The notes under the pieces: generated by a model
The model's input: only the letters and a program-made list of their open reading frames with translations
Database searches by the model: none
What the model was told of the DNA's origin: nothing
Translations under genes and position numbers: made by a program
Shown here: positions 36,599-45,351 of the stretch, piece after piece
Layout of the letters: each line of letters starts with the position of its first letter
Position numbering within the stretch: position 1 is the first letter of the stretch
Origin: Pseudomonas sp. PDM05
GTDB taxonomy: Bacteria; Pseudomonadota; Gammaproteobacteria; Pseudomonadales; Pseudomonadaceae
Assembly: GCF_014851685.1 (NCBI RefSeq)
Contig: NZ_JACVAC010000016.1
Coordinates: 34,807-98,806 of the forward strand
Direction of reading: 5' to 3'
Length of the DNA stretch: 64,000 bases

Positions 36599-37413
36599 TG
36601 GACAGCTGGGTCGACGGTCAGCCAGCGGACAGCGTGCCTCTGAAAGATCGCGGCCTGGCGTATGGCGATGGGCTATTCGAGACCATCGCCGTCAAGGCCG
36701 GGCAGCCTGTGCTGCTCGACCGCCACCTGCAGCGTCTTGAAGACGGTTGCAGGCGCCTCGCTCTCGCCGCGGATCACAGTGTGATTCGCAGCGAAGTGCA
36801 GGCCTATGCCGCCGCCCTCGGCGACGGTGTTCTCAAGTTGATCCTCACCCGTGGCGACAGCCTGAGAGGTTATGGCCTCAACCCCGGCGCGCCGCTGCGC
36901 CGTATCTTGCAGGGCAGTCCGCCCGCTACCTATCCCCCGGCTCATGGAAGCGACGGCATCCGCCTGTTTCCGTGCGCCACCCGCTTGGCCGAGCAGCCTC
37001 TGCTTGCCGGCCTCAAACACCTCAACCGCCTGGAACAAGTGATCGCCCGCGCCGAATGGCAGGATGCCGAGCACGCCGAAGGCTTGATGCTGGATACGTC
37101 CGGGCGGGTCATTGAAGGCGTATTCAGCAACCTGTTCCTGGTGCGCAACGGCTTGTTATTAACCGCCGATCTGACCCGTTGCGGCGTTGCCGGCGTGATG
37201 CGCGCCGAGATTCTGGCCCAGGCGCAAACCCTGGGCATCCCGGTGGCCGTGGCCGACATCAGCATCGAACAGTTGCAGCAGGCCGATGAAGTCTTCGTTT
37301 GCAACAGCGTTTATGGCATCTGGCCGGTGCGTGCCTGCGCTGCGATGAGCTGGTCGGTTGGGCCGCTCACCCGTAAACTGCAAGGCATTGTTCGCGCGCT
37401 ATTGGATATTTGA
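36598..37413 (+). CDS. pabC: Aminodeoxychorismate lyase PabC
   Basis: PabC is a PLP enzyme releasing p-aminobenzoate for folate synthesis. The 271-residue fold-type IV sequence has RGLAYGDGLFETI near residue 17, the PLP-lysine region GLKHLNRLEQVIARAE (about 140), and GRVIEGVFSNLFLVR. Position after fabF is conserved in gammaproteobacteria. Confidence 0.92.
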   Translation: MDSWVDGQPADSVPLKDRGLAYGDGLFETIAVKAGQPVLLDRHLQRLEDGCRRLALAADHSVIRSEVQAYAAALGDGVLKLILTRGDSLRGYGLNPGAPLRRILQGSPPATYPPAHGSDGIRLFPCATRLAEQPLLAGLKHLNRLEQVIARAEWQDAEHAEGLMLDTSGRVIEGVFSNLFLVRNGLLLTADLTRCGVAGVMRAEILAQAQTLGIPVAVADISIEQLQQADEVFVCNSVYGIWPVRACAAMSWSVGPLTRKLQGIVRALLDI

Positions 37414-37414
37414 G

Positions 37415-38515
37415 TTGATACGAAAACTGGTTGTACTGCTGCTGGTTGGTCTGTTCTCGGCGGCTTTGCTGTTGGGCTATGGCGCCTGGAAATACGACGC
37501 TGCCCTCAAGCAGCCCCTGAACCTGACCCAGGAGCAGCTGCTCGACGTACCGGCCGGGGCGACGCCTACCGGCACCTTCAATCGCCTCGAAGCCGACGGC
37601 GTGCTCGACGGCGCCTTCTGGTTGCGTCTTTACTGGCGTTTCAATCTCGACGGCCAGCCCCTGCACAGCGGCGAATACCGCATGACCCCCGGCATGACCG
37701 CACAAGGTTTGATCGGCCTGTGGCAGCGTGGCGAAGTGGTGCAATACAGCCTGACTCTGGTGGAGGGCTGGAACTTCCGCCAAGTACGCTCGGCCCTGGC
37801 CAAGCATGAAAAGATCGTGCAAACCCTGTCAGGCCTCACCGACAGCGAAGTGATGGACAAGCTTGGCCACCCCGGCGTGTTTCCGGAAGGGCGCTTCTTC
37901 CCCGACACCTACCGCTTCGTACGCGGCATGACTGACGTCGAGTTCCTGAAAAAAGCCTACAACCGCCTGGACGATGTCCTCGCCCAGGAGTGGAGCAAGC
38001 GGGCTGCCGATGTGCCGTATACCGAGCCCTACCAGGCGCTGATCATGGCTTCGCTGGTGGAGAAGGAGACCGGCGTGCCGGAGGAGCGCGGCCAGATTGC
38101 CGGGGTGTTTGTGCGCCGGATGAAGATCGGCATGCTGCTGCAGACCGACCCGACGGTGATCTATGGCCTGGGGGAGCGCTACAACGGCAAGTTGACCCGT
38201 GCCCATCTCAAGGAAGCCAACCCCTACAACACCTACATGATTGCCGGCCTGCCGCCGACGCCCATCGCCATGGTCGGCCGCGAAGCGATCCATGCCGCGC
38301 TGAACCCGGTGCCGGGCAGCAGCCTGTATTTTGTCGCCCGTGGCGATGGCAGCCATATTTTCTCCGATGACCTGGATGCGCATAATGCCGCCGTGCGCGA
38401 GTTCCAGCTCAAGCGCCGCGCCGATTACCGCTCCAGCCCGGCGCCTGCGGCAAAGCCGGCAGAAGACGCAACACCACCGGCCGATGCGCCTGCCGAACCG
38501 CAAAGCCCGCAATGA
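37415..38515 (+). CDS. mltG: Endolytic murein transglycosylase MltG
   Basis: MltG cuts nascent peptidoglycan glycan strands. The 366-residue protein has one N-terminal transmembrane helix (about residues 5-25), a LysM-like region, and the YceG catalytic domain with ASLVEKETGVPEERGQIAGVF (catalytic Glu) and LQTDPTVIYGLG. The tail is Pro/Ala-rich. Start is TTG at 37415, just after the pabC stop, which begins MIRKL directly before the membrane helix. Confidence 0.9.
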   Translation: MIRKLVVLLLVGLFSAALLLGYGAWKYDAALKQPLNLTQEQLLDVPAGATPTGTFNRLEADGVLDGAFWLRLYWRFNLDGQPLHSGEYRMTPGMTAQGLIGLWQRGEVVQYSLTLVEGWNFRQVRSALAKHEKIVQTLSGLTDSEVMDKLGHPGVFPEGRFFPDTYRFVRGMTDVEFLKKAYNRLDDVLAQEWSKRAADVPYTEPYQALIMASLVEKETGVPEERGQIAGVFVRRMKIGMLLQTDPTVIYGLGERYNGKLTRAHLKEANPYNTYMIAGLPPTPIAMVGREAIHAALNPVPGSSLYFVARGDGSHIFSDDLDAHNAAVREFQLKRRADYRSSPAPAAKPAEDATPPADAPAEPQSPQ

Positions 38516-38534
38516 CTCTGACTAAGGACTGCCC

Positions 38535-39167
38535 GTGACTGGCTTGTTTATTACCCTGGAAGGCCCTGAAGGCGCCGGCAAAAGCACCAACCGCGATTAC
38601 CTGGCCGAGCGCTTGCGCGCTGATGGCGTCGAGGTGGTGTTGACCCGTGAGCCCGGTGGCACGCCGCTGGCCGAGCGCATCCGCGAAGTGCTGCTGGCCC
38701 CGGGTGACGAGCCGATGAATCCGGATACCGAACTGCTGCTGGTGTTCGCCGCCCGCGCCCAGCATCTGGCTGAAGTGATCCGCCCGGCGCTGGCCCGCGG
38801 TGCCGTCGTGATCTGCGACCGCTTCACCGATTCCACCTACGCCTACCAGGGCGGCGGCCGCGGTTTGTCCCTGGCGCGTATCGCCACCTTGGAAACCTTC
38901 GTGCAAGGCGATCTGCGTCCCGACCTGACCCTGGTATTCGACCTGCCGGTGGAAGTCGGCCTGGCCCGCGCCAGTGCCCGTGGTCGCCTGGATCGCTTCG
39001 AGCTGGAAGGCCGTGCATTCTTCGACGCGGTGCGCAGCGCGTTTCTCGCGCGTGCCAAGGCCGAGCCGGCACGCTACTACCTGCTGGACGCTGCCCAACC
39101 CTTGGCCCAGGTGCAGCACGCCATCGATGCCTTGCTGCCCACGTTGCTGGAGCGCGCCCGTGGCTGA
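38535..39167 (+). CDS. tmk: Thymidylate kinase
   Basis: Tmk phosphorylates dTMP to dTDP. The 210-residue protein has the P-loop LEGPEGAGKST at residue 7, the DRF motif in VICDRFTDSTYAYQGGG, and the LID region RGRLDRFE. GTG start. It overlaps holB by eight bases. Confidence 0.95.
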   Translation: MTGLFITLEGPEGAGKSTNRDYLAERLRADGVEVVLTREPGGTPLAERIREVLLAPGDEPMNPDTELLLVFAARAQHLAEVIRPALARGAVVICDRFTDSTYAYQGGGRGLSLARIATLETFVQGDLRPDLTLVFDLPVEVGLARASARGRLDRFELEGRAFFDAVRSAFLARAKAEPARYYLLDAAQPLAQVQHAIDALLPTLLERARG

Positions 39168-40149
39168 AGCCTACCCGTGGCAGGCCAGCCTCTGGCAACA
39201 GTTGGCCGGCCGTGCCCAGCACGCCCACGCTTACCTGTTGCACGGGCCGATTGGCATCGGCAAGCGCGCGCTTGCCGAGCGTCTGATGGCCAGCCTGTTG
39301 TGCCAGCGCCCGGTCAATCTGGAGGCGTGTGGCGAGTGCAAATCCTGCCTGTTGCTCAAGGCCGGCAGCCATCCGGATAACTACCTGCTGGAACCTGAAG
39401 AAGCCGACAAGGCGATCAAGGTCGATCAGGTGCGCGATCTCGTCAGCTTCGTGGTGCAGACCGCGCAGATGGGCGGGCGCAAAGTCGTGTTGATCGAGCC
39501 GGTGGAGGCGATGAACATCAATGCCGCCAACGCCCTGCTCAAGAGCCTGGAAGAGCCGTCCGGCGATACGGTGTTGCTGCTGGTGAGCCACCAGTCCAGT
39601 CGTTTGCTGCCGACTATCCGCAGCCGCTGTGTACAGCAGGCCTGCCCGTTGCCGAGCGAGGCCATGAGCCTCGAGTGGCTGGCCCAGGCGTTGCCGGAGT
39701 GCAGCGCAGAAGAGCGTGGCGAATTGCTGACCCTGGCCGCCGGTTCGCCGCTGGCTGCGGTGAAATTGCAGGCCCAAGGCGTACGTGAACAACGTGCGCT
39801 GGTGGTGGATGGGGTGAAGAAACTGCTCAAGCAGGAACTGTCCGCCACCCAGTTGGCCGAGACGGCCTGGAAGGATATTCCGCTGTTGCTGCTGTTCGAC
39901 TGGTTTTGCGACTGGTCGAGCCTGATCCTGCGCTATCAGTTGACCCAGGACGAAAACGGCCTGGGCCTGCCGGACATGCGCAAAGTCGTGCAGTACCTGG
40001 CGCAGAAAAGCGCTCAGGACAAGGTGCTCAACATTCAGGACTGGATTCTTGCCCAGCGCCAGAAGGTGCTCGGCAAAGCCAACCTCAACCGCGTGCTGTT
40101 GCTCGAAGCGCTGCTGGTGCAGTGGGTCGGTTTGCTCGGCCGCCGTTAA
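39160..40149 (+). CDS. holB: DNA polymerase III delta' subunit
   Basis: HolB is part of the clamp loader. The 329-residue AAA+ protein starts at GTG 39160 and has the P-loop-like LLHGPIGIGKRAL (about residue 25), a zinc module CGECKSC (about 57), NALLKSLEEPSGDT, and the SRC motif IRSRCVQ. In P. aeruginosa pilZ follows holB; here it does not. Confidence 0.93.
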   Translation: MAEAYPWQASLWQQLAGRAQHAHAYLLHGPIGIGKRALAERLMASLLCQRPVNLEACGECKSCLLLKAGSHPDNYLLEPEEADKAIKVDQVRDLVSFVVQTAQMGGRKVVLIEPVEAMNINAANALLKSLEEPSGDTVLLLVSHQSSRLLPTIRSRCVQQACPLPSEAMSLEWLAQALPECSAEERGELLTLAAGSPLAAVKLQAQGVREQRALVVDGVKKLLKQELSATQLAETAWKDIPLLLLFDWFCDWSSLILRYQLTQDENGLGLPDMRKVVQYLAQKSAQDKVLNIQDWILAQRQKVLGKANLNRVLLLEALLVQWVGLLGRR

Positions 40150-40213
40150 TTTCCGTGGCCGACCGGTGTATCGTCGGCCAGACCCTTTTTCGCGACTCAA
40201 GTTGTAATTGCCC

Positions 40214-40999
40214 ATGCTCGTAGATTCCCATTGCCACCTAGATCGCCTTGACCTCGCCCAGCACGGCGGCTCCCTTGATGCCGCCCTCGAAGCCGCGCGC
40301 CAGTGTGGGGTAGGGCACTTCCTGTGCATCGGCGTCAGCGCTGAAAACGCGGCCGACGTCAAAGCCCTGGCCGAGCGTTATGTGGATGTGGACTGCTCGG
40401 TGGGGATCCACCCGCTGGACCTCAAGCCCGGCGAAGCCCCGGCCCTCGACTGGTTGCTGGGCGAACTCAATCACCCGCGTGTGGTGGCGATCGGCGAAAC
40501 CGGCCTGGATTACCACTACGAACCCGAGGCTGCCGAATTGCAGCAGGCCTCCTTCCGCCTGCACTTGCAGGCCGCCCAGCAGACCGGCAAGCCGGTGATC
40601 GTCCACACCCGTGGCGCCCGCGCCGACACCCTGGCCCTGCTGCGCGAAGCCGCGTTGCCCCAGGCCGGTGTGCTGCATTGCTTCACCGAAGACTGGGACA
40701 TGGCCAAGGCGGCCCTGGACCTGGGTTTCTACATTTCCCTGTCGGGTATCGTCACCTTCCGCAACGCCGACGCCCTTCGCGATGTGGCGCGCCAAGTGCC
40801 GGCCGATCGCCTGCTGGTGGAGACCGACTCGCCGTACCTGGCGCCCATCCCCCATCGCGGCAAGCCGAACCTGCCGGAGTACGTGCGGGATGTGGCGGAT
40901 TACCTGGCGATGTTGCGCGGCGAGTCCTACGAGCGTTTTGCCGAGCAGACCACGCAGAACTTCAAGCGTCTGTTCCCGTTGGCCCACGTCAAATCGTAG
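40214..40999 (+). CDS. tatD: TatD-family metal-dependent hydrolase
   Basis: TatD proteins are 3'-5' DNases with a TIM-barrel fold. The 261-residue sequence starts LVDSHCHLDRL (metal-binding HxH), with GIHPLD, GETGLDY, VIVHTRGA, LHCFTEDW and VETDSPYLAP (metal and catalytic residues). The ATG at 40214 is preferred to the TTG two codons earlier. A small GC-rich hairpin and T run (40159-40190) separates it from holB. Confidence 0.9.
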   Translation: MLVDSHCHLDRLDLAQHGGSLDAALEAARQCGVGHFLCIGVSAENAADVKALAERYVDVDCSVGIHPLDLKPGEAPALDWLLGELNHPRVVAIGETGLDYHYEPEAAELQQASFRLHLQAAQQTGKPVIVHTRGARADTLALLREAALPQAGVLHCFTEDWDMAKAALDLGFYISLSGIVTFRNADALRDVARQVPADRLLVETDSPYLAPIPHRGKPNLPEYVRDVADYLAMLRGESYERFAEQTTQNFKRLFPLAHVKS

Positions 41000-41001
41000 G
41001 C

Positions 41002-41118
41002 AAAAAAAACCCGGGTTCTGGGGGGTGAATCCGGGTTAAGACCATTAGGAGTAAAACAGGGCACGCAGTCCGTCGGTACCCAGGGTCGGCGCGTCACTTG
41101 GGGGAGATGTCACGCCGA
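41002..41118 (-). ncRNA. rgsA: Small RNA RgsA (P16)
   Basis: On the minus strand, tail to tail with tatD, a transcript of about 117 bases can be drawn. It starts after a sigma-S-like -10 (CAATACTT, 41125-41132), folds a strong stem GTCGGCG...CGCCGAC (about 41090-41118), has an A/U-rich middle, and ends in a terminator AACCCGG/CCGGGTT with eight T residues (41002-41039). P. aeruginosa RgsA, a sigma-S-dependent RNA, lies at the same place beside tatD. The 5' end is estimated. Confidence 0.7.
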
Positions 41119-41315
41119 CAGTTCAAGTATTGATCAGTATCTGATTCAGTCCAGTCGTGACTGGTCGATTTTTAAACAGATTTGGAATACACGCGCTTCG
41201 CTTGAGTTCTCATCGCGCGGGTGCACAGGCGCAGTTTGTGCGTGTTATTTCTGACTGGGAGCGGTGAAAACGTTGGCGCGCTGAAACTAAAGTGCATGAC
41301 GGGTTCACATAGGCG

Positions 41316-41344
41316 TTGCCCAACGACCGTTCAGTCGGGATAAT
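41316..41344 (+). promoter_or_regulatory. Probable promoter of the TetR gene
   Basis: TTGCCC (41316-41321), 17 bases, GATAAT (41339-41344). The rest of 41119-41428 shows nothing I can name. Confidence 0.5.
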
Positions 41345-41428
41345 CCCTCGCACCGGGTAAATCGTATCGCCGCGTCTGCGTGGCCCTGCGCAACCCTCCC
41401 CATAGTCACCTTTGCAGACCTCTTCCTC

Positions 41429-42082
41429 ATGCACAAAGAACCCCGTAAGGTCCGTGAGTTTCGCCGCCGTGAGCAGGAAATTCTCGACACCGCGCTCAAG
41501 CTGTTCCTCGAACAAGGTGAAGACAGCGTCACCGTCGAGATGATCGCGGATGCCGTGGGTATCGGCAAAGGCACGATCTACAAGCACTTCAAGTCCAAGG
41601 CCGAGATCTACCTGCGCCTGATGCTCGATTACGAGCGCGACTTGAACGAGCTGCTGCATTCGGCCGATGTGGACAAGGACAAGGAAGCCCTGTCCCGCGC
41701 CTACTTCGAGTTCCGCATGCGCGACCCGCAGCGTTATCGCCTGTTCGACCGCCTGGAAGAAAAGGTGGTCAAGGGCCATCAGGTGCCGGAAATGGTCGAG
41801 GAACTGCACAAGATCCGCGCCTCGAACTTCGAACGCCTGACCCTGTTGATCAAGGGCCGCATCAGCGAAGGCAAGCTTGAAGACGTACCGCCGTATTTCC
41901 ACTACTGCGCCGCCTGGGCGTTGGTGCATGGTGCCGTGGCGCTGTACCACTCGCCATTCTGGAGCAATGTGTTGGAAGATCAGGAAGGTTTCTTCCAGTT
42001 CCTGATGGACATCGGCGTGCGCATGGGCAACAAGCGCAAGCACAGCACCGAACTGCCGCCCGCTGAAACGCCCGCCAGCTAA
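41429..42082 (+). CDS. TetR-family transcriptional regulator
   Basis: The 217-residue protein has an N-terminal TetR helix-turn-helix (about residues 12-60: SVTVEMIADAVGIGKGTIYKHF) and a helical C-terminal ligand domain. No ligand can be told. A TetR gene also follows tatD in P. aeruginosa (PA2957), so this is a conserved chromosomal regulator and not a local repressor of a neighbouring pump. The ribosome site is weak (GCAGACC only). Confidence 0.88.
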   Translation: MHKEPRKVREFRRREQEILDTALKLFLEQGEDSVTVEMIADAVGIGKGTIYKHFKSKAEIYLRLMLDYERDLNELLHSADVDKDKEALSRAYFEFRMRDPQRYRLFDRLEEKVVKGHQVPEMVEELHKIRASNFERLTLLIKGRISEGKLEDVPPYFHYCAAWALVHGAVALYHSPFWSNVLEDQEGFFQFLMDIGVRMGNKRKHSTELPPAETPAS

Positions 42083-42134
42083 TGATTTGCTGCCACGCGT
42101 AGTACCCCAGGAATATACTCAGGCAAGGACTCTT

Positions 42135-42166
42135 GCTAAAAGCTGATTTTTAAGTCAGCTTTTAGC
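42135..42166. terminator. 12-base perfect hairpin between tetR and moaA
   Basis: GCTAAAAGCTGA pairs fully with TCAGCTTTTAGC around an eight-base loop. The A and T runs inside the arms make AGCTGA/TCAGCT plus TTTT a plausible bidirectional terminator. Confidence 0.5.
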
Positions 42167-42197
42167 GCGCCCGAATCATCCTCTGCCGGAGTGATCC

Positions 42198-43166
42198 ATG
42201 ATCGTTGATCGTCAAGGCAGGCGTTTTCGCAATTTGCGGATCAGCCTGACCTCAGCCTGCAATTATGCGTGTACCTACTGCGTGCCCAATGGCAAGCGGT
42301 TGGTGGCTGCCCAGGACGAACTCTCGGCCGAGGCCATGGCGCGGGGTGTCGAGTACCTGATCGAAGCGGCGGGCATCGAGCGCCTGCGCATCACCGGCGG
42401 TGAGCCGCTGGTCAGTCCCAAACTGGAAGCCTTCATGGGCGCGGTGGGGCAGCTGGGCCTGAGTGACATCAGCCTGACCACCAACGGCCAACTGCTGGCG
42501 CGCAAACTGCCGTTGCTGGTGGAGGCCGGGATCAAGCGCATCAACGTCTCCCTCGACACCCTGGACGCCGCCGCCTTCCGCAGCATCGCCCGTGGCGGCG
42601 ACCTGGCCAGCGTGCTCGACGGTATGGACCAGGCCCGCGCCGCCGGGATCAAGATCAAGGTCAACATGGTGCCGTTGCGCGGCCAGAACCTGGATCAGGT
42701 GATGCCACTGCTCGACTACTGCCTGGAGCGTGGTTACGAGCTGCGTTTTATCGAGTTGATGCGCATGGGCCACCTGGCCAAGGATTCCAATGCATTCCTG
42801 CAGCAATTCGTCAGCCTGCAACAGCTGCTCAGCCTGATCGGCGAACAATACGAATACCTGCAAGCCAACGCTCCGGTGGACGCCACCGCTGTGCGTTATG
42901 AAATCCCCGGCAAGGGCTACTTCGGCGTGATCGCCAACGAAAGCGTGCCGTTCTGCCGCACCTGTTCGCGGCTGCGCCTGTCGTCCACGGGTTGGTTGCA
43001 TGGCTGTCTGTCGTCGAGCAACCGTCACTATGTCGGCGACCTGCTGGACAAGCCGCGCCATCAGGCGCTGCCGGCGCTGCAAGGGCTGTTGATGAAGGCC
43101 TTGGGCGATAAGCAGGAAGTGGCGTTCTCGGGCGGGGCCACCATCATGAAGATCATTGGCGGCTGA
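42198..43166 (+). CDS. moaA: GTP 3',8-cyclase MoaA
   Basis: MoaA is the radical-SAM enzyme starting molybdopterin synthesis. The 322-residue protein has the [4Fe-4S] motif SACNYACTYC (about residues 19-28), GGEPLVS, the C-terminal cluster CRTCSRLRLSSTGWLHGCL, and the C-terminal Gly-Gly needed for activity. Pseudomonads often have two moaA copies; this one stands apart from other moa genes. GGAG precedes the ATG. Confidence 0.92.
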   Translation: MIVDRQGRRFRNLRISLTSACNYACTYCVPNGKRLVAAQDELSAEAMARGVEYLIEAAGIERLRITGGEPLVSPKLEAFMGAVGQLGLSDISLTTNGQLLARKLPLLVEAGIKRINVSLDTLDAAAFRSIARGGDLASVLDGMDQARAAGIKIKVNMVPLRGQNLDQVMPLLDYCLERGYELRFIELMRMGHLAKDSNAFLQQFVSLQQLLSLIGEQYEYLQANAPVDATAVRYEIPGKGYFGVIANESVPFCRTCSRLRLSSTGWLHGCLSSSNRHYVGDLLDKPRHQALPALQGLLMKALGDKQEVAFSGGATIMKIIGG

Positions 43167-43192
43167 CCCGATATTCTTCCGCCACATTCCCC

Positions 43193-43297
43193 TGTGGGAG
43201 CGGGCTTGCTCGCGAATGCGGTGTATCAGAAACAGATGTGCTGACTGACACACCGCATTCGCGAGCAAGCCCGCTCCCACACAAGCCCGCTCCCACA
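43193..43297. repeat. REPIN-like inverted repeat plus an extra half copy
   Basis: TGTGGGAGCGGGCTTGCTCGCGAATGCGG and its inverted copy (ending 43281) are followed at once by another half end, ACAAGCCCGCTCCCACA (43281-43297). Confidence 0.9.
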
Positions 43298-43384
43298 TTT
43301 GATTTGTGTCGTCTGTGAATGGCGCGGATTCTGCATCTCACGCCCATTCGCCGGTTTTCCGTCACCGGCTTCTGGAGGATTAGG

Positions 43385-43990
43385 ATGCGTAGTCTGGTTT
43401 TGTTGCTGGCGTCGTTGGCGCTGAGTGGTTGCATGACCGTCAGCGATATGGCCGAAGGCACTCGCTATCAGATGAGTGACGCCGGGTTGCTCGACCACAG
43501 CGACACCCGCCGTACCAACTCGATCCGCCTGCAACCGGACTCCTTTGTCTTTATCGCTCAAGGCGCATTTGTGCCGCCGGGCAGTGCCTACCCGCGTCCC
43601 AACGTGGTGGCCGAAGAAGCCTTCAACGGGTTCGTCGAGTACTTCCCCATGGTCCGTCGCGCCCGTCAGCCGGAAGGTCTCGAGCAGGCAATGACTGAAG
43701 CGCGCGGCGCGGGGGCCCACTACCTGCTGTATTGCCGTTTCGCGGCAGCCGATGACCGCATCGGCAACGCCGATGAATGGGCCGACCAGGAAGCCCTCGA
43801 TCGCGTCGGCCTCGACAGCGGTGTGATCCAGGTGATGTTGATCGAGACCAGCACCCAGTATTTGATTGATACTGTGCGGATTCGCAGCCGTGGCGGTTTA
43901 CTGACGTTCCACGACAACCGACCCCAGGATCTGATCGCCCGCCCCCTGGCGCAGTACGCCCGCAGCCTGCTGGGCATGAGCGATCAATAA
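43385..43990 (+). CDS. DUF4823 lipoprotein
   Basis: The 201-residue product has a lipoprotein signal ending LALSGC (lipobox Cys at about residue 17). The mature part carries SFVFIAQGAFVPPGS and a region where paired YLLYCRF and GVIQVMLIETST strands resemble the DUF4823 family found in Pseudomonas. Function unknown; likely anchored in the outer membrane. GGAGGAT lies before the ATG at 43385. It is followed 16 bases later by the DUF1285 gene. Confidence 0.8.
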   Translation: MRSLVLLLASLALSGCMTVSDMAEGTRYQMSDAGLLDHSDTRRTNSIRLQPDSFVFIAQGAFVPPGSAYPRPNVVAEEAFNGFVEYFPMVRRARQPEGLEQAMTEARGAGAHYLLYCRFAAADDRIGNADEWADQEALDRVGLDSGVIQVMLIETSTQYLIDTVRIRSRGGLLTFHDNRPQDLIARPLAQYARSLLGMSDQ

Positions 43991-44006
43991 GACACAGGAG
44001 CAGCCC

Positions 44007-44567
44007 ATGACCGATTCCGCCAAGGCCAATGATCTGTTGGCCCAACTGCCCAAGGGCAAGGGACCGGCGCCAGTGCACCTATGGAACCCGGAGTTCTGCG
44101 GCCATATCGACATGCGCATCGCCCGCGACGGCACCTGGTTCTACCAGGGCACGCCGATCGGGCGTAAGCCGATGGTCAAGCTGTTCTCCAATATCATCCG
44201 CCGCGATGGCGATGAGTACTTTCTGATCACTCCCGTGGAAAAAGTCGGCATCCGCGTCGATGATGCGCCGTTCGTTGCGCTGACACTTGACGTCGAAGGG
44301 CAGGGCGAAAGCCAGGTGCTGCGCTTTACCACCAATGTCGACGAGCAGATCGATGCCGGCCTCGAGCACCCGCTGCGGGTGGTCATTGACCCAGTCACCC
44401 AGGAACCGTCACCCTATCTGCGGGTGCGCACCAACCTCGAAGCCCTCGTGCATCGCAATGTGTTCTACCAATTGGTCGAACTGGCGGTCAGCCGTCCGAT
44501 CAACGGTCAGAACTGGCTGGGCGTATGGAGTGGCGGGGAATTCTTCAGGATTGGCCTGGAACCCTGA
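44007..44567 (+). CDS. DUF1285 protein
   Basis: The 186-residue cytosolic protein has the family features GPAPVHLWNPEFCGHIDMRI near residue 17 and GTWFYQGTPIGRKPMVKLFS. Its function is unknown. GGAG lies before the ATG; it is probably cotranscribed with the DUF4823 lipoprotein. Confidence 0.82.
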   Translation: MTDSAKANDLLAQLPKGKGPAPVHLWNPEFCGHIDMRIARDGTWFYQGTPIGRKPMVKLFSNIIRRDGDEYFLITPVEKVGIRVDDAPFVALTLDVEGQGESQVLRFTTNVDEQIDAGLEHPLRVVIDPVTQEPSPYLRVRTNLEALVHRNVFYQLVELAVSRPINGQNWLGVWSGGEFFRIGLEP

Positions 44568-44625
44568 GGCTGGCTTTTTCATCCTCCTAAAATAATTCGC
44601 TTGCTGACAGCGGGCGCTTTCGGGT

Positions 44626-45351
44626 ATGAATTTGTACATGATTAGACATGTTCGATTTGATAAGAAAAAACGCGTCGTCGACGAGCTCATCCGCCGTATC
44701 GAGGGTGGGGTGATGGCCGACGGTTTCCTGCTCCCGGGTGAGCATCAACTGGCCGAAGAGTTTGCCGTCAGCCGGGGCACCCTGCGCGAGGCGCTGGCCG
44801 AGCTCAAGCGACGTCATTACATTGCGACCCAGAGCGGCGTCGGCTCCATCGTTACCTTTGACGGCATGATGCTCGACCAGCGCAGCGGCTGGGCACAAGC
44901 CCTGGCGGACACCGGGGCGCAGGTGAGCACCGACGTCCTGCGGTTCGAGGCCGTGAGCCGCCCGGACCTGTTCAGCCGCTTCGGCACCGAGCAATTCATT
45001 GCTCTCGACCGCCGCCGGCGCACGTCAGACGGTACCGCCGTGTCCCTGGAACGTTCGCTGATGCCGGCTTCCGGTGGCCTGGAGAGCCTGCCGGATGTTG
45101 GCCTGATCGAAAACTCCCTGACCATCACCTTGGCAGCCTACGGCTTTGTCGGCGCCGAAGGTGACCAATGGATCGGCGCCGAGCCCCTCAGTGACAGCGA
45201 CGCCGAGCTGCTCGGTCGCCCCAGCGGCAGCGTGTTTCTCAAGGCCTCGCGCACCACCTATGACCGTCGCGAGCGCTTTATGGAATACGTTGAAAGCTTG
45301 CTCGACCCGCTGCACTTTCGCCTGCATCTGCAATTTGGAAACCCGAAATGA
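44626..45351 (+). CDS. GntR-family (HutC-type) regulator of the downstream operon
   Basis: The 241-residue regulator has a winged helix (about residues 10-75: LLPGEHQLAEEFAVSRGTLREAL) and a UTRA ligand domain (about 95-238). It overlaps the next gene by four bases and should control it. The start is uncertain: ATG 44626 or ATG 44638. TATGAAT at 44625-44631 could be a -10, which would favour the later start. The inverted repeat ACATG-N6-CATGT covers this region and may be its own operator. Sequence and gene set recall E. coli yegW. Confidence 0.85.
   Translation: MNLYMIRHVRFDKKKRVVDELIRRIEGGVMADGFLLPGEHQLAEEFAVSRGTLREALAELKRRHYIATQSGVGSIVTFDGMMLDQRSGWAQALADTGAQVSTDVLRFEAVSRPDLFSRFGTEQFIALDRRRRTSDGTAVSLERSLMPASGGLESLPDVGLIENSLTITLAAYGFVGAEGDQWIGAEPLSDSDAELLGRPSGSVFLKASRTTYDRRERFMEYVESLLDPLHFRLHLQFGNPK
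44636..44651. promoter_or_regulatory. Candidate GntR operator ACATG-N6-CATGT
   Basis: The palindrome lies inside a TGTACATGATTAGACATGT stretch at the start of the regulator gene. HutC-type GntR proteins bind short GT/AC palindromes, so autorepression is likely but unproven. Confidence 0.4.

Noticed and set aside
42135..42166. Molybdenum cofactor riboswitch before moaA
   Set aside because: Only a single simple hairpin is present; the multi-stem Moco motif is not seen in the 115-base gap.
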